DNA from: DASYRM01 sp035646375
Lineage (GTDB): Bacteria > Acidobacteriota > Vicinamibacteria > Vicinamibacterales > UBA2999
Length of the DNA: 10,960 nt
Assembly: GCA_035646375.1 (NCBI GenBank)
Contig: DASRPM010000041.1
Location: 1 to 10,960, forward strand
Reading direction: 5' to 3'
This document shows positions 1-7,274 of this stretch, piece after piece. A program made the position numbers and the translations under genes. The notes beneath the pieces were generated by a model. The model was not told the origin of the DNA. It ran no database searches and was given only the letters and a program-made list of their open reading frames with translations. The first letter of the stretch is position 1, and each line of letters opens with the position of its first letter.

Positions 1-687
1 TACATCTTCAAGGCCGACGTCCTGGTCAAGGCGCTCGAGGACGATGCCGCGAACGTGGACAGCCAGCACGACTTCGGCAAGAACATCATCCCGTCGCTCA
101 TCTCGCCCAAGGCGGTGTACTCGTATCGCTTCTACGACGAGAACAAGAAGTCGGCGAAGTACTGGCGCGACATCGGCACGCTCGACGCCTACTACGACGC
201 CAGCATGGATCTCTGCCAGATCAGCCCCGAGTTCAACCTCTACGATCCGGAGTGGCCGCTGCGCACTTATCAGCCACAGGCGCCGCCCGCCAAGTTCGTC
301 TTTGCGGAAGAGGGCGTGCGCTGCGGGCAGGCGCTCGATTCCATCGTGTCGAACGGCTGCATCATCTCGGGCAGCCGCATCGTCGGCAGCATCCTCTGCC
401 CCAACGTGCGCGTGCACAGCTTCTGCGACATCTCGCGCACCATTCTCATGCCGGGCGTGCGGGTGGGCCGCCACGCGAGGATCCGCAAGGCGATCATCGA
501 TCGCGACGTGCTCATTCCGCGCGGCGCCCTTATCGGCTACAACGCCAGCGAGGATCGCCTCCGCCATGCCGTCACCGAGAACGGCGTGGTCGTGGTGACC
601 GCCAACGACGAGCCGTTCATCAGGCCCGTGAGCGACGAGGAACTCCGCCTCGAGTCCGAGGCGGATCGCAGCGGCATGGATCACTGA
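1..687 (+). CDS. glgC: Glucose-1-phosphate adenylyltransferase, 3' part (N-terminus cut by window edge)
   Basis: The enzyme makes ADP-glucose from glucose-1-phosphate and ATP, the committed step of bacterial glycogen synthesis in the cytosol. The frame is open from base 1, so the gene starts outside the window; 228 residues are visible, roughly the last half of a protein that is usually about 400-430 residues. Seen here: the end of the nucleotidyltransferase domain with HDFGK (visible residues 23-27) and WRDIGTLDAYYDASMDL (55-71), both hallmark GlgC stretches. They are followed by a left-handed beta-helix of hexapeptide-like repeats (about 105-180, e.g. GSRIVGSILCPNVRV and ILMPGVRVGRHARI), the allosteric and oligomerisation domain. 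The stop is at 685-687. The last ~30 residues are acidic and poorly conserved. The enolase gene begins 24 bases later, so co-transcription is likely. Family identification is firm; allosteric effector specificity cannot be judged because the N-terminal regulatory residues are missing. Confidence 0.95.
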   Translation, partial: YIFKADVLVKALEDDAANVDSQHDFGKNIIPSLISPKAVYSYRFYDENKKSAKYWRDIGTLDAYYDASMDLCQISPEFNLYDPEWPLRTYQPQAPPAKFVFAEEGVRCGQALDSIVSNGCIISGSRIVGSILCPNVRVHSFCDISRTILMPGVRVGRHARIRKAIIDRDVLIPRGALIGYNASEDRLRHAVTENGVVVVTANDEPFIRPVSDEELRLESEADRSGMDH

Positions 688-700
688 CATTCTCTCCCTC

Positions 701-705
701 AGGAG
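701..705 (+). promoter_or_regulatory. Shine-Dalgarno for eno
   Basis: AGGAG lies 6 bases upstream of TTG at 712. This spacing supports the rare TTG codon as the real start of enolase, in agreement with the expected N-terminus (I-K-I-T-G-I-H-G-R-E-I-L-D-S-R-G-N-P-T). Confidence 0.75.
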
Positions 706-711
706 TCGCAC

Positions 712-2028
712 TTGGCGCCGATCAAGATCACGGGCATTCACGGCCGCGAGATTCTCGACTCGCGGGGCAACCCCACGGTGGAAGTGGACCTCACGGCCGG
801 CTCGCACCTGGGACGCGCCGCCGTGCCGTCGGGCGCGTCCACGGGCGAGCGCGAGGCGCTCGAGCTGCGCGACGGCGACAAGGCGCGCTATCTCGGCAAG
901 GGCGTCCGCACCGCCGTGGCGCACGTCAACGGCGAGATCGCGCAGGCCGTCGTCGGGAAAAGCCTCGACCAGCGCGATCTCGACAGCGCGCTGGTGACGC
1001 TCGACGGCACCCCGGCCAAGAGCCGCCTCGGCGCCAACGCGACCCTCGGCGTGTCGATGGCCATGGCCCGCGCGTCGGCCGCCGCGGCCGGCGTGCCGCT
1101 CTACGCGCACTTCGCGGCGCTGGCCGGGCGGAGCACCGGGGACACGCCGTACCTGCTGCCCGTGCCGATGATGAACATCCTCAACGGCGGCGCCCACGCG
1201 GACAGCAGCGTGGACCTGCAGGAATTCATGGTCCTGCCGGTGGGGCTGCCCACGTTTGCGGAAGCGCTCCGCGCCGGCGCCGAGATCTTTCACGCCCTGC
1301 GCGCCATCCTGAAGAAGGGTCGCTATTCCACCGGCGTCGGCGACGAGGGCGGGTTCGCGCCCAGCCTGAAGTCGAACGTGCAGGCGCTCGACGTGGTGCT
1401 CGAGGCAGTGGGCAAGGCCGGGTTCACCGCTGGCTCCGACGTCTACCTGGCGCTCGACGTGGCCGCGAGCGAGTTCTGGGACAACGGGAAATACGTGTTC
1501 AAGAAGTCGGGCGAGGCGACGCGCACGCCCGATCAGATGGTCGAGATGTACGCCAGCTGGGTGAAGCAGTACCCGATCATCTCGATCGAGGACGGCGTGG
1601 CCGAAGGCGACTGGGACGGGTGGACGGCGCTCACCGCGGCCATCGGCGAACGCGTGCAGCTCGTGGGCGACGACGTGTTCGTCACCAACCCCGAGATCCT
1701 GAAGCGGGGGATCGAGCAGAAGGTCGCCAACGCGATCCTGGTGAAGCTCAATCAGATCGGCACGGTCACCGAAACCCTCGACGCGATTGCCATGGCGAGC
1801 GCCGCCGGCTACGCGTCGATCATCTCGCACCGCTCGGGCGAGACGGAGGACACGACGATTGCCGATCTCGCCGTCGGCACGTCGGCGGGACAGATCAAGA
1901 CCGGATCGGCCAGCCGCAGCGATCGTGTCGCCAAGTACAACCAGCTGCTGCGCATCGAGGAGGAGCTCGGGGCCGGAGGCAAATACGCCGGCCGGGCCGC
2001 GATCCGCCAGCTGCGCGCCACCGCCTGA
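712..2028 (+). CDS. eno: Enolase (phosphopyruvate hydratase)
   Basis: Enolase converts 2-phosphoglycerate to phosphoenolpyruvate in glycolysis; in many bacteria it also joins the RNA degradosome. The 438-residue length is normal for the family. Visible signatures are DSRGNPTVEV near the N-terminus, the flexible active-site loop SGASTGERE (about 41-49), GGAHADSS with H162, DLQEF with E171, GDEGGFAP with E212, Mg2+ ligands D249, E293 and D320, catalytic K345 in VKLNQIGT, H373-R374-S375 in SHRSGETED, and K396 in QIKTGSASRSDR. All catalytic and metal residues known for the family are present, so the enzyme should be active. The start is TTG with a good ribosome site. It follows glgC by 24 bases, and its TGA is directly followed by the GTG of the next gene, so glgC, eno and the membrane-protein gene are probably one operon. 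Confidence 0.98.
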   Translation: MAPIKITGIHGREILDSRGNPTVEVDLTAGSHLGRAAVPSGASTGEREALELRDGDKARYLGKGVRTAVAHVNGEIAQAVVGKSLDQRDLDSALVTLDGTPAKSRLGANATLGVSMAMARASAAAAGVPLYAHFAALAGRSTGDTPYLLPVPMMNILNGGAHADSSVDLQEFMVLPVGLPTFAEALRAGAEIFHALRAILKKGRYSTGVGDEGGFAPSLKSNVQALDVVLEAVGKAGFTAGSDVYLALDVAASEFWDNGKYVFKKSGEATRTPDQMVEMYASWVKQYPIISIEDGVAEGDWDGWTALTAAIGERVQLVGDDVFVTNPEILKRGIEQKVANAILVKLNQIGTVTETLDAIAMASAAGYASIISHRSGETEDTTIADLAVGTSAGQIKTGSASRSDRVAKYNQLLRIEEELGAGGKYAGRAAIRQLRATA

Positions 2029-3645
2029 GTGACGAGGGCGCAGACGGCGGGCGTTGCCGCGCTCACCGCGCTCGCGCTCGGGTGGCTGGCGGCGGGCCTG
2101 CCCGCCGGCGCGTTCTTCAGCGGCGATTCGGGCGTCAAGCTGATCGCGACGCTCGAGGCCATCGCGCATCCCGCGCGCCCCTTCGAAACCGACCTGCCGC
2201 GCATCGGCGAGCGCGCCACCACGTTCGTGAACCCGATGGTCGTGCCGCACGGCGAGCACGCGCACGTCCTGCAGTCGCCGCTCTTCCCGCCGCTGACCGC
2301 GCCGCTCGTCGCCGCCTTCGGCCTGCGCGGCGCCTACGTCTGGCCCGCGCTCGCGTTCATCGCGCTCGTGCCGCTGCTCGCCACCGCCCGACGGCATCTG
2401 CTGCCCGACACGTCGGGGCCCGTCCTCGCGTGGATCGCCGTCGCCGCCAGCCCACTCCTGCTCTACGCGCTCGAGTTCTGGGAGCACGCGCCGGCCGTGG
2501 CACTGCTGGCCGCCGGTACCGCGGCGGCGGCGCCCGTCCTCGCGGGCGGCGGCTCACGGGCACGCGTGGCACTTGGCGGCGCACTCGTCGGCGCCGGCGT
2601 CCTGCTGCGGCCCGAGGGCGCCTGGTACGCGGCAGGGCTCGCGCTCGCGTTGGGACCGCGGCACTGGCTGCCGTTCGCGGGCGGCGCGGCCGCGCTGCTC
2701 GTGCCCGCGGCTCTCGTCAACTACCTGCACTTCGGCAATCCGCTCGGCGCGCATGCGTCCGCCGTGCTGGCGCCGATCGGCGCCGATTTCCTGGCCGCCC
2801 GGTGGCAGCGTGTGCAGGACTGGCTGTGGCCGGCGTCGGACGCCGAGGCCGCCGGTCTGGCGCTCGTCGGCGCGGCGTGGCTCGCCGCTCCGCTCACGGC
2901 GAACGTGCGCGCGCGGCAGCTGCTCGCGCTCGCCGGCACCGCCGTGATCGCGGTGCTGGCCGCACGCCGGGCGCTGCCGACGCCGTCGTTCTGGCAGGGG
3001 TTCCCGCTGGCGCTGCTGGCGCTCGTACCCGGGGTCACCTGGACGCGAGAGGCGCGGCGTGTCGCACTGGCAGCGCTGGTGGCAGTGGCGGGAGTCGTGC
3101 TCACCGCGACCAACGACGGCGGCGCGCAGTGGGGCACGCGATACCTGCTCGTCGCCGCGCCGCCGCTCCTGCTGCTGGCGGCGCGCGGCGCAACCGGCGC
3201 GGCCGGTGATGGGGCGTGGCGGACGCCCCGTCTCGTAGCACTGGCCGTGATTCTGCTGGCGGGCGCGGCCACCAGCCGCAGCGCGTACCTCGAGCTGCGC
3301 GGCGCCAAGCGCGACTACGAAGGCCTCGTCGTGGCCGTGGCGGCGGTGGCACCAGCGGGCAGCGTGATCGTGACCAACCTCTGGTGGCTGGATCAGATTG
3401 CGGCCGCGCTGCACGGCACGCGGGTGTTCCTGTACGTGCCGGACGGGCACGCCGCCGCGCGCGCGCTCGCCACGCTGCGCGCCGAGCGCATCGACGCGGT
3501 GACGCTGGCATGGTCGGCCGACGGCGCGGAATCCCCCTTCGCGCTCGACGCAGCGCTCGATGGCACGTGCTTTCGCACGACAGCGATCCGTGACGCGAAG
3601 CTGCGGTCGATGCGATTCGCCGCGGCGCGCTGCGCGGCCGACTGA
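2029..3645 (+). CDS. Polytopic membrane protein, probable GT-C fold glycosyltransferase
   Basis: This is a 538-residue integral membrane protein with about 11-12 hydrophobic segments (roughly 6-24, 101-119, 131-149, 155-172, 181-199, 213-233, 274-290, 297-313, 322-336, 344-360, 371-385 and 400-414). A C-terminal soluble part spans about 420-538. The first segment is followed by a long polar loop containing FSGDSGVK (D33), and a later stretch reads FWEHAPAV (E152, H153). An acidic residue in the first extracytoplasmic loop and an aromatic-E-H patch are typical of GT-C lipid-sugar-dependent transferases. LLRPEGAWY (192-200) and NDGGAQWGTRYLL (362-374) also resemble that group. The GTG start abuts the enolase stop codon, implying translational coupling. 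Function, donor and acceptor are inferred only at superfamily level; it could also be a non-catalytic membrane protein. The coding sequence is extremely Ala/Leu-rich, so other frames stay open by composition. Confidence 0.8.
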   Translation: MTRAQTAGVAALTALALGWLAAGLPAGAFFSGDSGVKLIATLEAIAHPARPFETDLPRIGERATTFVNPMVVPHGEHAHVLQSPLFPPLTAPLVAAFGLRGAYVWPALAFIALVPLLATARRHLLPDTSGPVLAWIAVAASPLLLYALEFWEHAPAVALLAAGTAAAAPVLAGGGSRARVALGGALVGAGVLLRPEGAWYAAGLALALGPRHWLPFAGGAAALLVPAALVNYLHFGNPLGAHASAVLAPIGADFLAARWQRVQDWLWPASDAEAAGLALVGAAWLAAPLTANVRARQLLALAGTAVIAVLAARRALPTPSFWQGFPLALLALVPGVTWTREARRVALAALVAVAGVVLTATNDGGAQWGTRYLLVAAPPLLLLAARGATGAAGDGAWRTPRLVALAVILLAGAATSRSAYLELRGAKRDYEGLVVAVAAVAPAGSVIVTNLWWLDQIAAALHGTRVFLYVPDGHAAARALATLRAERIDAVTLAWSADGAESPFALDAALDGTCFRTTAIRDAKLRSMRFAAARCAAD

Positions 3646-3702
3646 ACCTCGCCGCCGCGCGGCTACCTCATCGCGTGTATCGCGGCCCGAAGGCGGATCA
3701 TC

Positions 3703-3717
3703 GATAATTTTCCAGTG
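3703..3717 (+). promoter_or_regulatory. Candidate promoter -10 box for gpmI, possibly a leaderless transcript
   Basis: GATAAT at 3703-3708 sits in an unusually AT-rich patch (gataatttt) inside very GC-rich DNA. It matches the bacterial -10 consensus at five of six positions. No convincing -35 box is visible about 17 bases upstream. Transcription starting 6-7 bases downstream of the box would begin at or next to the GTG start codon at 3715. No Shine-Dalgarno lies at normal distance; the nearest purine-rich run, AGGCGG at 3691-3696, is 18 bases away. Together this suggests a leaderless mRNA. It is based on pattern only. Confidence 0.4.
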
Positions 3718-5256
3718 ACTACGACCGCCGCTCCAACCGTACTCCTCATCTTCGACGGCTGGGGATGCAGCCCTCGAAAGGACGCCAACGCCATCGCGCT
3801 CGCGCGTACGCCGGCGTTCACCCGTTTGATGGAGCGGTATCCCCACACGACGCTGAACGCGTCCGGCGAAGCCGTCGGGCTTCCCGCCGGACAGATGGGC
3901 AACTCGGAGGTCGGGCACATGAACATGGGTGCCGGGCGGGTGGCGTTCCAGGACCTGACGCGAATCGACCGGTTCATCGCAGACGGCGAGTTCTTCGCGA
4001 ACCCGGTACTCACCTCGGCGATGGTGCGAGGCGCCAGCAGCGGGCGCTCGTTGCATCTGGTTGGTCTCGTGTCGGACGGGGGCGTCCACAGCCACATCCG
4101 GCACCTCGATGCGCTGGTGGAGATGGCGCGGCGGAACGGGGTGACGAGTCTTCACGTGCACGCCATCACCGATGGCCGCGACACATCACCGACGGGAGGA
4201 GCCGGCTCCGTGGCGGCGCTCGAACGAACGCTCGCTGCGGCGGGCCTTGGGCAGATCGCAAGCATCGGCGGGCGCTACTACGCCATGGATCGGGATCGCC
4301 GGTGGAACCGCACGAAGCGGGCGTACGACGCCATGGTCCACGGGACGGGAAAGGCCATCACCTCTCCGCGCGCGTGGCTGCAGGAGTCCTATGCGGCCGG
4401 CACCACCGACGAGTTCATCGAGCCGGCCGTGGTGACGCGCGACGGCGCGCCCCTCGGGCCGATCCGGAGCGGCGATTCGGTGATCTGTTTCAACTTCCGC
4501 GCCGATCGGGTACGTCAGATCACGCGCGCGATCGCCCTACCCGGCTTTTCCGAGTTCGAACGCGGCGACGCGCCGCAGCTGTCCTATGCCTGCTTCACGC
4601 GGTACGACGCCACGCTGGACCTGCCGGTTGCGTTCGAACCGCAGTCGTTCTCGGGAAGCCTCGCCGAGGTGCTGCAGGCTGACGCGGTGAAGAACCTGCG
4701 CCTCGCCGAAACCGAGAAGTACGCGCACGTGACCTACTTCTTCAACTGCGGCATCGAGGTGCCGTACGAGGGCGAGGACCGCGTGCTCGTGCCGTCGCCA
4801 CAGGTGGCGACCTACGATCTGCAACCGGAGATGAGCTCGCATCAGATTACCGACACGCTGCTCGCGGACATCGACAGCGGAAGACACCGGCTCGTCATCT
4901 GCAACTTCGCCAATGCCGACATGGTCGGCCACACCGGCAAACTCGACGCGGCCATTGCCGCCGTGGAGGCGCTGGACGGATGCCTGGCGCGCATTGCGAC
5001 GGCCATGGAAGCTCGCGACGGCACGCTCGTCCTCACAGCCGATCACGGGAACTGCGAGCAGATGTGGGACGACGTCCTGAAAGCGCCGCACACGGCTCAC
5101 ACGTCGAACCCGGTGCCGTTCGTGATCGCCAGGGCAGGCGCCAGCCCCTCGCTGCGATCGGGTGGTGCGCTGTGCGACGTCGCGCCGACGATCCTCGGAT
5201 TGATGGGGCTCGCGCCGTCGCGCGAGATGACCGGGCGCGACCTGCGTCAGGTGTAG
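3715..5256 (+). CDS. gpmI: 2,3-bisphosphoglycerate-independent phosphoglycerate mutase
   Basis: This cytosolic enzyme interconverts 3-phosphoglycerate and 2-phosphoglycerate through a phosphoserine intermediate and needs Mn2+. Its 513 residues match the usual ~510. In order the sequence shows FDGWG with metal ligand D14, QMGNSEVGHMNMG with nucleophile S64, DGGVHSHIRH (121-130) with H125, TDGRDTSPTG (152-161), GGRYYAMDRDRRW (185-197), FNFRADRVRQ (259-268), PSPQVATYDLQPEMS (360-374), NFANADMVGHTG (397-408) with D402 and H406, TADHGNCEQM (441-450) with D443 and H444, and HTAHTSNPVP (459-468) with H462. All catalytic and both metal sites are present. The common FFNGG stretch reads FFNCG here (C345), a mild substitution. 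The GTG start has no Shine-Dalgarno but gives the expected N-terminus. It follows the membrane protein by 69 bases and supplies the substrate of the enolase upstream. Confidence 0.97.
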   Translation: MTTTAAPTVLLIFDGWGCSPRKDANAIALARTPAFTRLMERYPHTTLNASGEAVGLPAGQMGNSEVGHMNMGAGRVAFQDLTRIDRFIADGEFFANPVLTSAMVRGASSGRSLHLVGLVSDGGVHSHIRHLDALVEMARRNGVTSLHVHAITDGRDTSPTGGAGSVAALERTLAAAGLGQIASIGGRYYAMDRDRRWNRTKRAYDAMVHGTGKAITSPRAWLQESYAAGTTDEFIEPAVVTRDGAPLGPIRSGDSVICFNFRADRVRQITRAIALPGFSEFERGDAPQLSYACFTRYDATLDLPVAFEPQSFSGSLAEVLQADAVKNLRLAETEKYAHVTYFFNCGIEVPYEGEDRVLVPSPQVATYDLQPEMSSHQITDTLLADIDSGRHRLVICNFANADMVGHTGKLDAAIAAVEALDGCLARIATAMEARDGTLVLTADHGNCEQMWDDVLKAPHTAHTSNPVPFVIARAGASPSLRSGGALCDVAPTILGLMGLAPSREMTGRDLRQV

Positions 5257-5259
5257 CGG

Positions 5260-5592
5260 TTACTCGACGGCTTCTTTTTTCGACTCGTCGCAGCTGATGC
5301 GAAGCGAGCGCAGGAAGCGGCGATCGTTGCTCGTGAGCTCGTAGTCGCGCTTGCCGGGCAGCAGGCGCGCCGGCGTGGTGACGCGGGTTACCGCGGCGCC
5401 GCTGGTGCGGTTGACGAAGCCGACGACCGCTTCGATCGAGACGCGCAGATCGAAACCGGCTTCACGCGCCTTGGCGCGGCACGCTTCGATCTTGGCGTGG
5501 TCGGCGACCGCGGCGCCGATGGCATCGGCCAGTTCCTTGGCAAGCTGGTTCACAACGTCGTCCATGTTGCCCTTGTCTTCTCCGTTGCCCAC
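5260..5592 (-). CDS. Small protein of unknown function
   Basis: I do not recognise this family. The gene encodes 110 residues from a GTG at 5592, supported by GGAGG (complement of 5599-5603) six bases upstream. An internal ATG at codon 10 has no such site. The first ten residues are polar (MGNGEDKGNM). Residues 11-45 look strongly alpha-helical and amphipathic (DDVVNQLAKELADAIG, then ADHAKIEACRAKAREAG). Residues 47-60 look beta-like (FDLRVSIEAVVGFVN), and a basic stretch LLPGKRDYELTSNDRRFLRSLRI (77-99) is followed by an acidic/lysine tail with ESKKE. There is no signal peptide or membrane segment, so it is probably cytosolic. Two cysteines (38, 101) are present without a metal-site pattern. 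It converges on gpmI with a three-base gap and has its own promoter-like region. The good ribosome site and typical codon use argue that it is a real gene. Confidence 0.75.
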   Translation of the reverse strand: MGNGEDKGNMDDVVNQLAKELADAIGAAVADHAKIEACRAKAREAGFDLRVSIEAVVGFVNRTSGAAVTRVTTPARLLPGKRDYELTSNDRRFLRSLRISCDESKKEAVE

Positions 5593-5598
5593 AGCGTG

Positions 5599-5603
5599 CC
5601 TCC
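5599..5603 (-). promoter_or_regulatory. Shine-Dalgarno of the small unknown gene
   Basis: GGAGG on the minus strand, six bases before the GTG at 5592-5590. It decides in favour of the GTG over the internal ATG at 5565-5563. Confidence 0.7.
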
Positions 5604-5631
5604 AGGTGGCGATGTCTCCGCGCCGCCGCCA

Positions 5632-5637
5632 ATCTTA
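5632..5637 (-). promoter_or_regulatory. Possible -10 box for the small unknown gene
   Basis: TAAGAT on the minus strand matches four of six bases of the -10 consensus. It would place the RNA start roughly 30 bases before the GTG, leaving room for the ribosome site. No good -35 element is visible. It lies in the 106-bp divergent region between this gene and the mutase gene (5593-5698). Confidence 0.3.
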
Positions 5638-5682
5638 GCACCAGCGCAGTGCCCCTTGCCGCGCTCCGCGCGGGCCGCGGGC

Positions 5683-5688
5683 TACAAT
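5683..5688 (+). promoter_or_regulatory. Probable -10 box for the mutase/ABC operon
   Basis: TACAAT matches five of six bases of the -10 consensus and stands out in GC-rich DNA. It ends 10 bases before the ATG at 5699, so the 5' leader would be only about 3-5 bases and no Shine-Dalgarno fits. TTGCCG at 5656-5661 is a weak -35 candidate, but its 21-base spacer is too long. This resembles the very short leader proposed for gpmI. Confidence 0.45.
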
Positions 5689-5698
5689 CGGCAGCGGC

Positions 5699-7267
5699 AT
5701 GGCGACCACCGCAGAACCGCGTCACTACCGCGTTTCCAAGGATGTCTCCCACATCGACGCCGATGCAGACATTGGTCTTCCGGGCAGGTTCCCTTTTACC
5801 CGCGGCGTGCAGCCAACCATGTACCGGGGACGCCCCTGGACGATGCGGCAGTATGCAGGTTTTGGCACTGCCGCGGAATCGAACGCGCGCTATCGCTACC
5901 TGCTGACGCAGGGCGTCAAGGGTCTGAGCGTCGCCTTCGACCTGCCGACGCAGATCGGATACGACTCGGATCACGCGCTGGCCGCCGGCGAAGTGGGGCG
6001 CGTTGGCGTGGCGATCGACACGATCGAGGACATGCTGGTGCTCTTCGACGGCATCCCGCTCGGGTCGATTTCCACGTCGATGACGATCAACTCGACGGCC
6101 ATCATCCTGCTCGCGCTCTACATCGCGGTCGCGAAACGGCAGGGCGTCGATCCCAGGGTTCTTACTGGTACGATCCAGAACGACATCCTCAAGGAGTACG
6201 CCGCCCGCGGCACGTACATCTTTCCGCCGCAGCCATCGCTGCGCGTCGTCACCGACATCATCGCGTTCTGCGAACGCGAGACGCCGCAGTGGAACTCGAT
6301 TTCGATCAGCGGCTATCACATCCGCGAAGCCGGCTCGACGGCGGTGGAGGAAGTGGCGTTCACGCTGGCCAACGCGTGCGCCTATGTGGAGGCCTGCCTG
6401 GCAGCCGGCCTCGACGTGAACGCCTTCGGACAGCGCCTGTCGTTCTTCTTCAACGCGCACAGCGACTTCCTGGAGGAAATCGCGAAATTCCGCGCCGCCA
6501 GGCGGCTGTGGGCCCGGCTCATGCGCGACCGGTACGGGGCGACGAATCCCCGGGCCCAGCAGCTGAGATTTCACACCCAGACGGCCGGCAGCACCCTCAC
6601 CGCGCAGCAGCCGGCCAACAACATCGTGCGCGTGGCGCTGCAGGCGCTGTCGGCGGTGCTCGGCGGCACCCAGTCGCTGCATTGCAACGGCAGCGACGAA
6701 GCGCTCGGCCTCCCCACCGAGCAGAGCGCCACCCTGGCGCTGCGCACACAGCAGATCCTGCTGCACGAGAGCGGCGTCGCGCAGACGGTGGACCCCTTCG
6801 GCGGCGCCTACGCGATCGAAGAGCTGACGGCGGGGATCGAAGCGGATGCCGAACAGCTCCTCGAGCAGATTCGCGGCATGGGCGGCACCCTGGCGGCGCT
6901 CGAATCGGGATTCGTCCAGCGGCGCATCCATGAGTCGGCGTATCGCGCGCAGCGCGCGGTCGAGGACGGCACGCAGGTGGTCGTGGGGATCAACCGCTTC
7001 GTGGACGATTCGCCGGGCGCACCGCCGGTGTTCGAGATCGAGCCTGCGATCGAGCGCGAGCAGATCGCGCGGCTGCGCGCGGTGCGCGCCGGACGCAGCG
7101 CGCAGGACTGGCGGCGGGCCCTCGACGCCGTCGAGCGCGCCGCCAGGGGCGCCGACAACCTGGTGCCGCCGGTCATCGCGGCGGTGGAAGCGCACGCGAC
7201 ACTTGGCGAAATAGCCGATACACTGCGGGCCGTGTTCGGCGAGCATCGCGACACCTCAGGCACCTAG
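5699..7267 (+). CDS. Methylmalonyl-CoA mutase-type acyl-CoA mutase, stand-alone large (catalytic) subunit
   Basis: This is an adenosylcobalamin-dependent carbon-skeleton mutase. Its 522 residues cover only the substrate-binding TIM-barrel domain; the C-terminal B12-binding domain (DxHxxG motif) of full-length ~700-residue mutases is absent. It must therefore pair with a separate small B12-binding subunit, as in archaeal-type enzymes. Visible motifs are TMYRGRPWTMRQYAGFGTA (40-58), GLSVAFDLPTQIGYDSD, GTIQNDILKE, SISISGYHIREAG, FHTQTAGSTLTAQQP and LGGTQSLHCNGSDEALGLPT. Compared with the P. shermanii mutase as I recall it, Y52 corresponds to Y89, Q160 to Q197, R170 to R207 and H207 to H244, all with a constant offset of 37. 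Tyr plus Arg at these positions is the methylmalonyl-CoA pattern; isobutyryl-CoA mutases usually carry Phe and Gln. Methylmalonyl-CoA/succinyl-CoA is thus the likely substrate pair. Two ABC ATPase genes follow seven bases later. Confidence 0.92.
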   Translation: MATTAEPRHYRVSKDVSHIDADADIGLPGRFPFTRGVQPTMYRGRPWTMRQYAGFGTAAESNARYRYLLTQGVKGLSVAFDLPTQIGYDSDHALAAGEVGRVGVAIDTIEDMLVLFDGIPLGSISTSMTINSTAIILLALYIAVAKRQGVDPRVLTGTIQNDILKEYAARGTYIFPPQPSLRVVTDIIAFCERETPQWNSISISGYHIREAGSTAVEEVAFTLANACAYVEACLAAGLDVNAFGQRLSFFFNAHSDFLEEIAKFRAARRLWARLMRDRYGATNPRAQQLRFHTQTAGSTLTAQQPANNIVRVALQALSAVLGGTQSLHCNGSDEALGLPTEQSATLALRTQQILLHESGVAQTVDPFGGAYAIEELTAGIEADAEQLLEQIRGMGGTLAALESGFVQRRIHESAYRAQRAVEDGTQVVVGINRFVDDSPGAPPVFEIEPAIEREQIARLRAVRAGRSAQDWRRALDAVERAARGADNLVPPVIAAVEAHATLGEIADTLRAVFGEHRDTSGT

Positions 7268-7274
7268 CGACTCG

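Noticed and set aside
252..3209. A 985-codon open frame on the + strand running through glgC, eno and the membrane gene
   Set aside because: It lies out of frame over enolase, whose identity is certain. Its product is almost entirely Arg, Ala, Gly and Pro, as expected for a shadow frame in GC-rich DNA.
2554..4161. A 535-codon open frame on the - strand opposite the membrane gene and gpmI
   Set aside because: It is antisense to two well-supported genes and low in complexity (Arg/Gly/Glu-rich), with no recognisable motif and no plausible ribosome site noted.
5240..5280. Intrinsic terminator for gpmI (hairpin ACCTG-CGT-CAGGT at 5240-5252 and T-run at 5275-5280)
   Set aside because: The stem has only five pairs and the T-run begins about 20 bases after it. 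The T-run is explained by lysine codons at the 3' end of the convergent small gene.
5656..5661. TTGCCG as the -35 box paired with TACAAT at 5683
   Set aside because: The spacer would be 21 bases, too long for a standard promoter.
5462..7246. A 594-codon open frame on the - strand opposite the mutase gene
   Set aside because: Antisense shadow of a firmly identified gene; the composition is Arg/Ala/His-rich and it also overlaps the small unknown gene in another frame.
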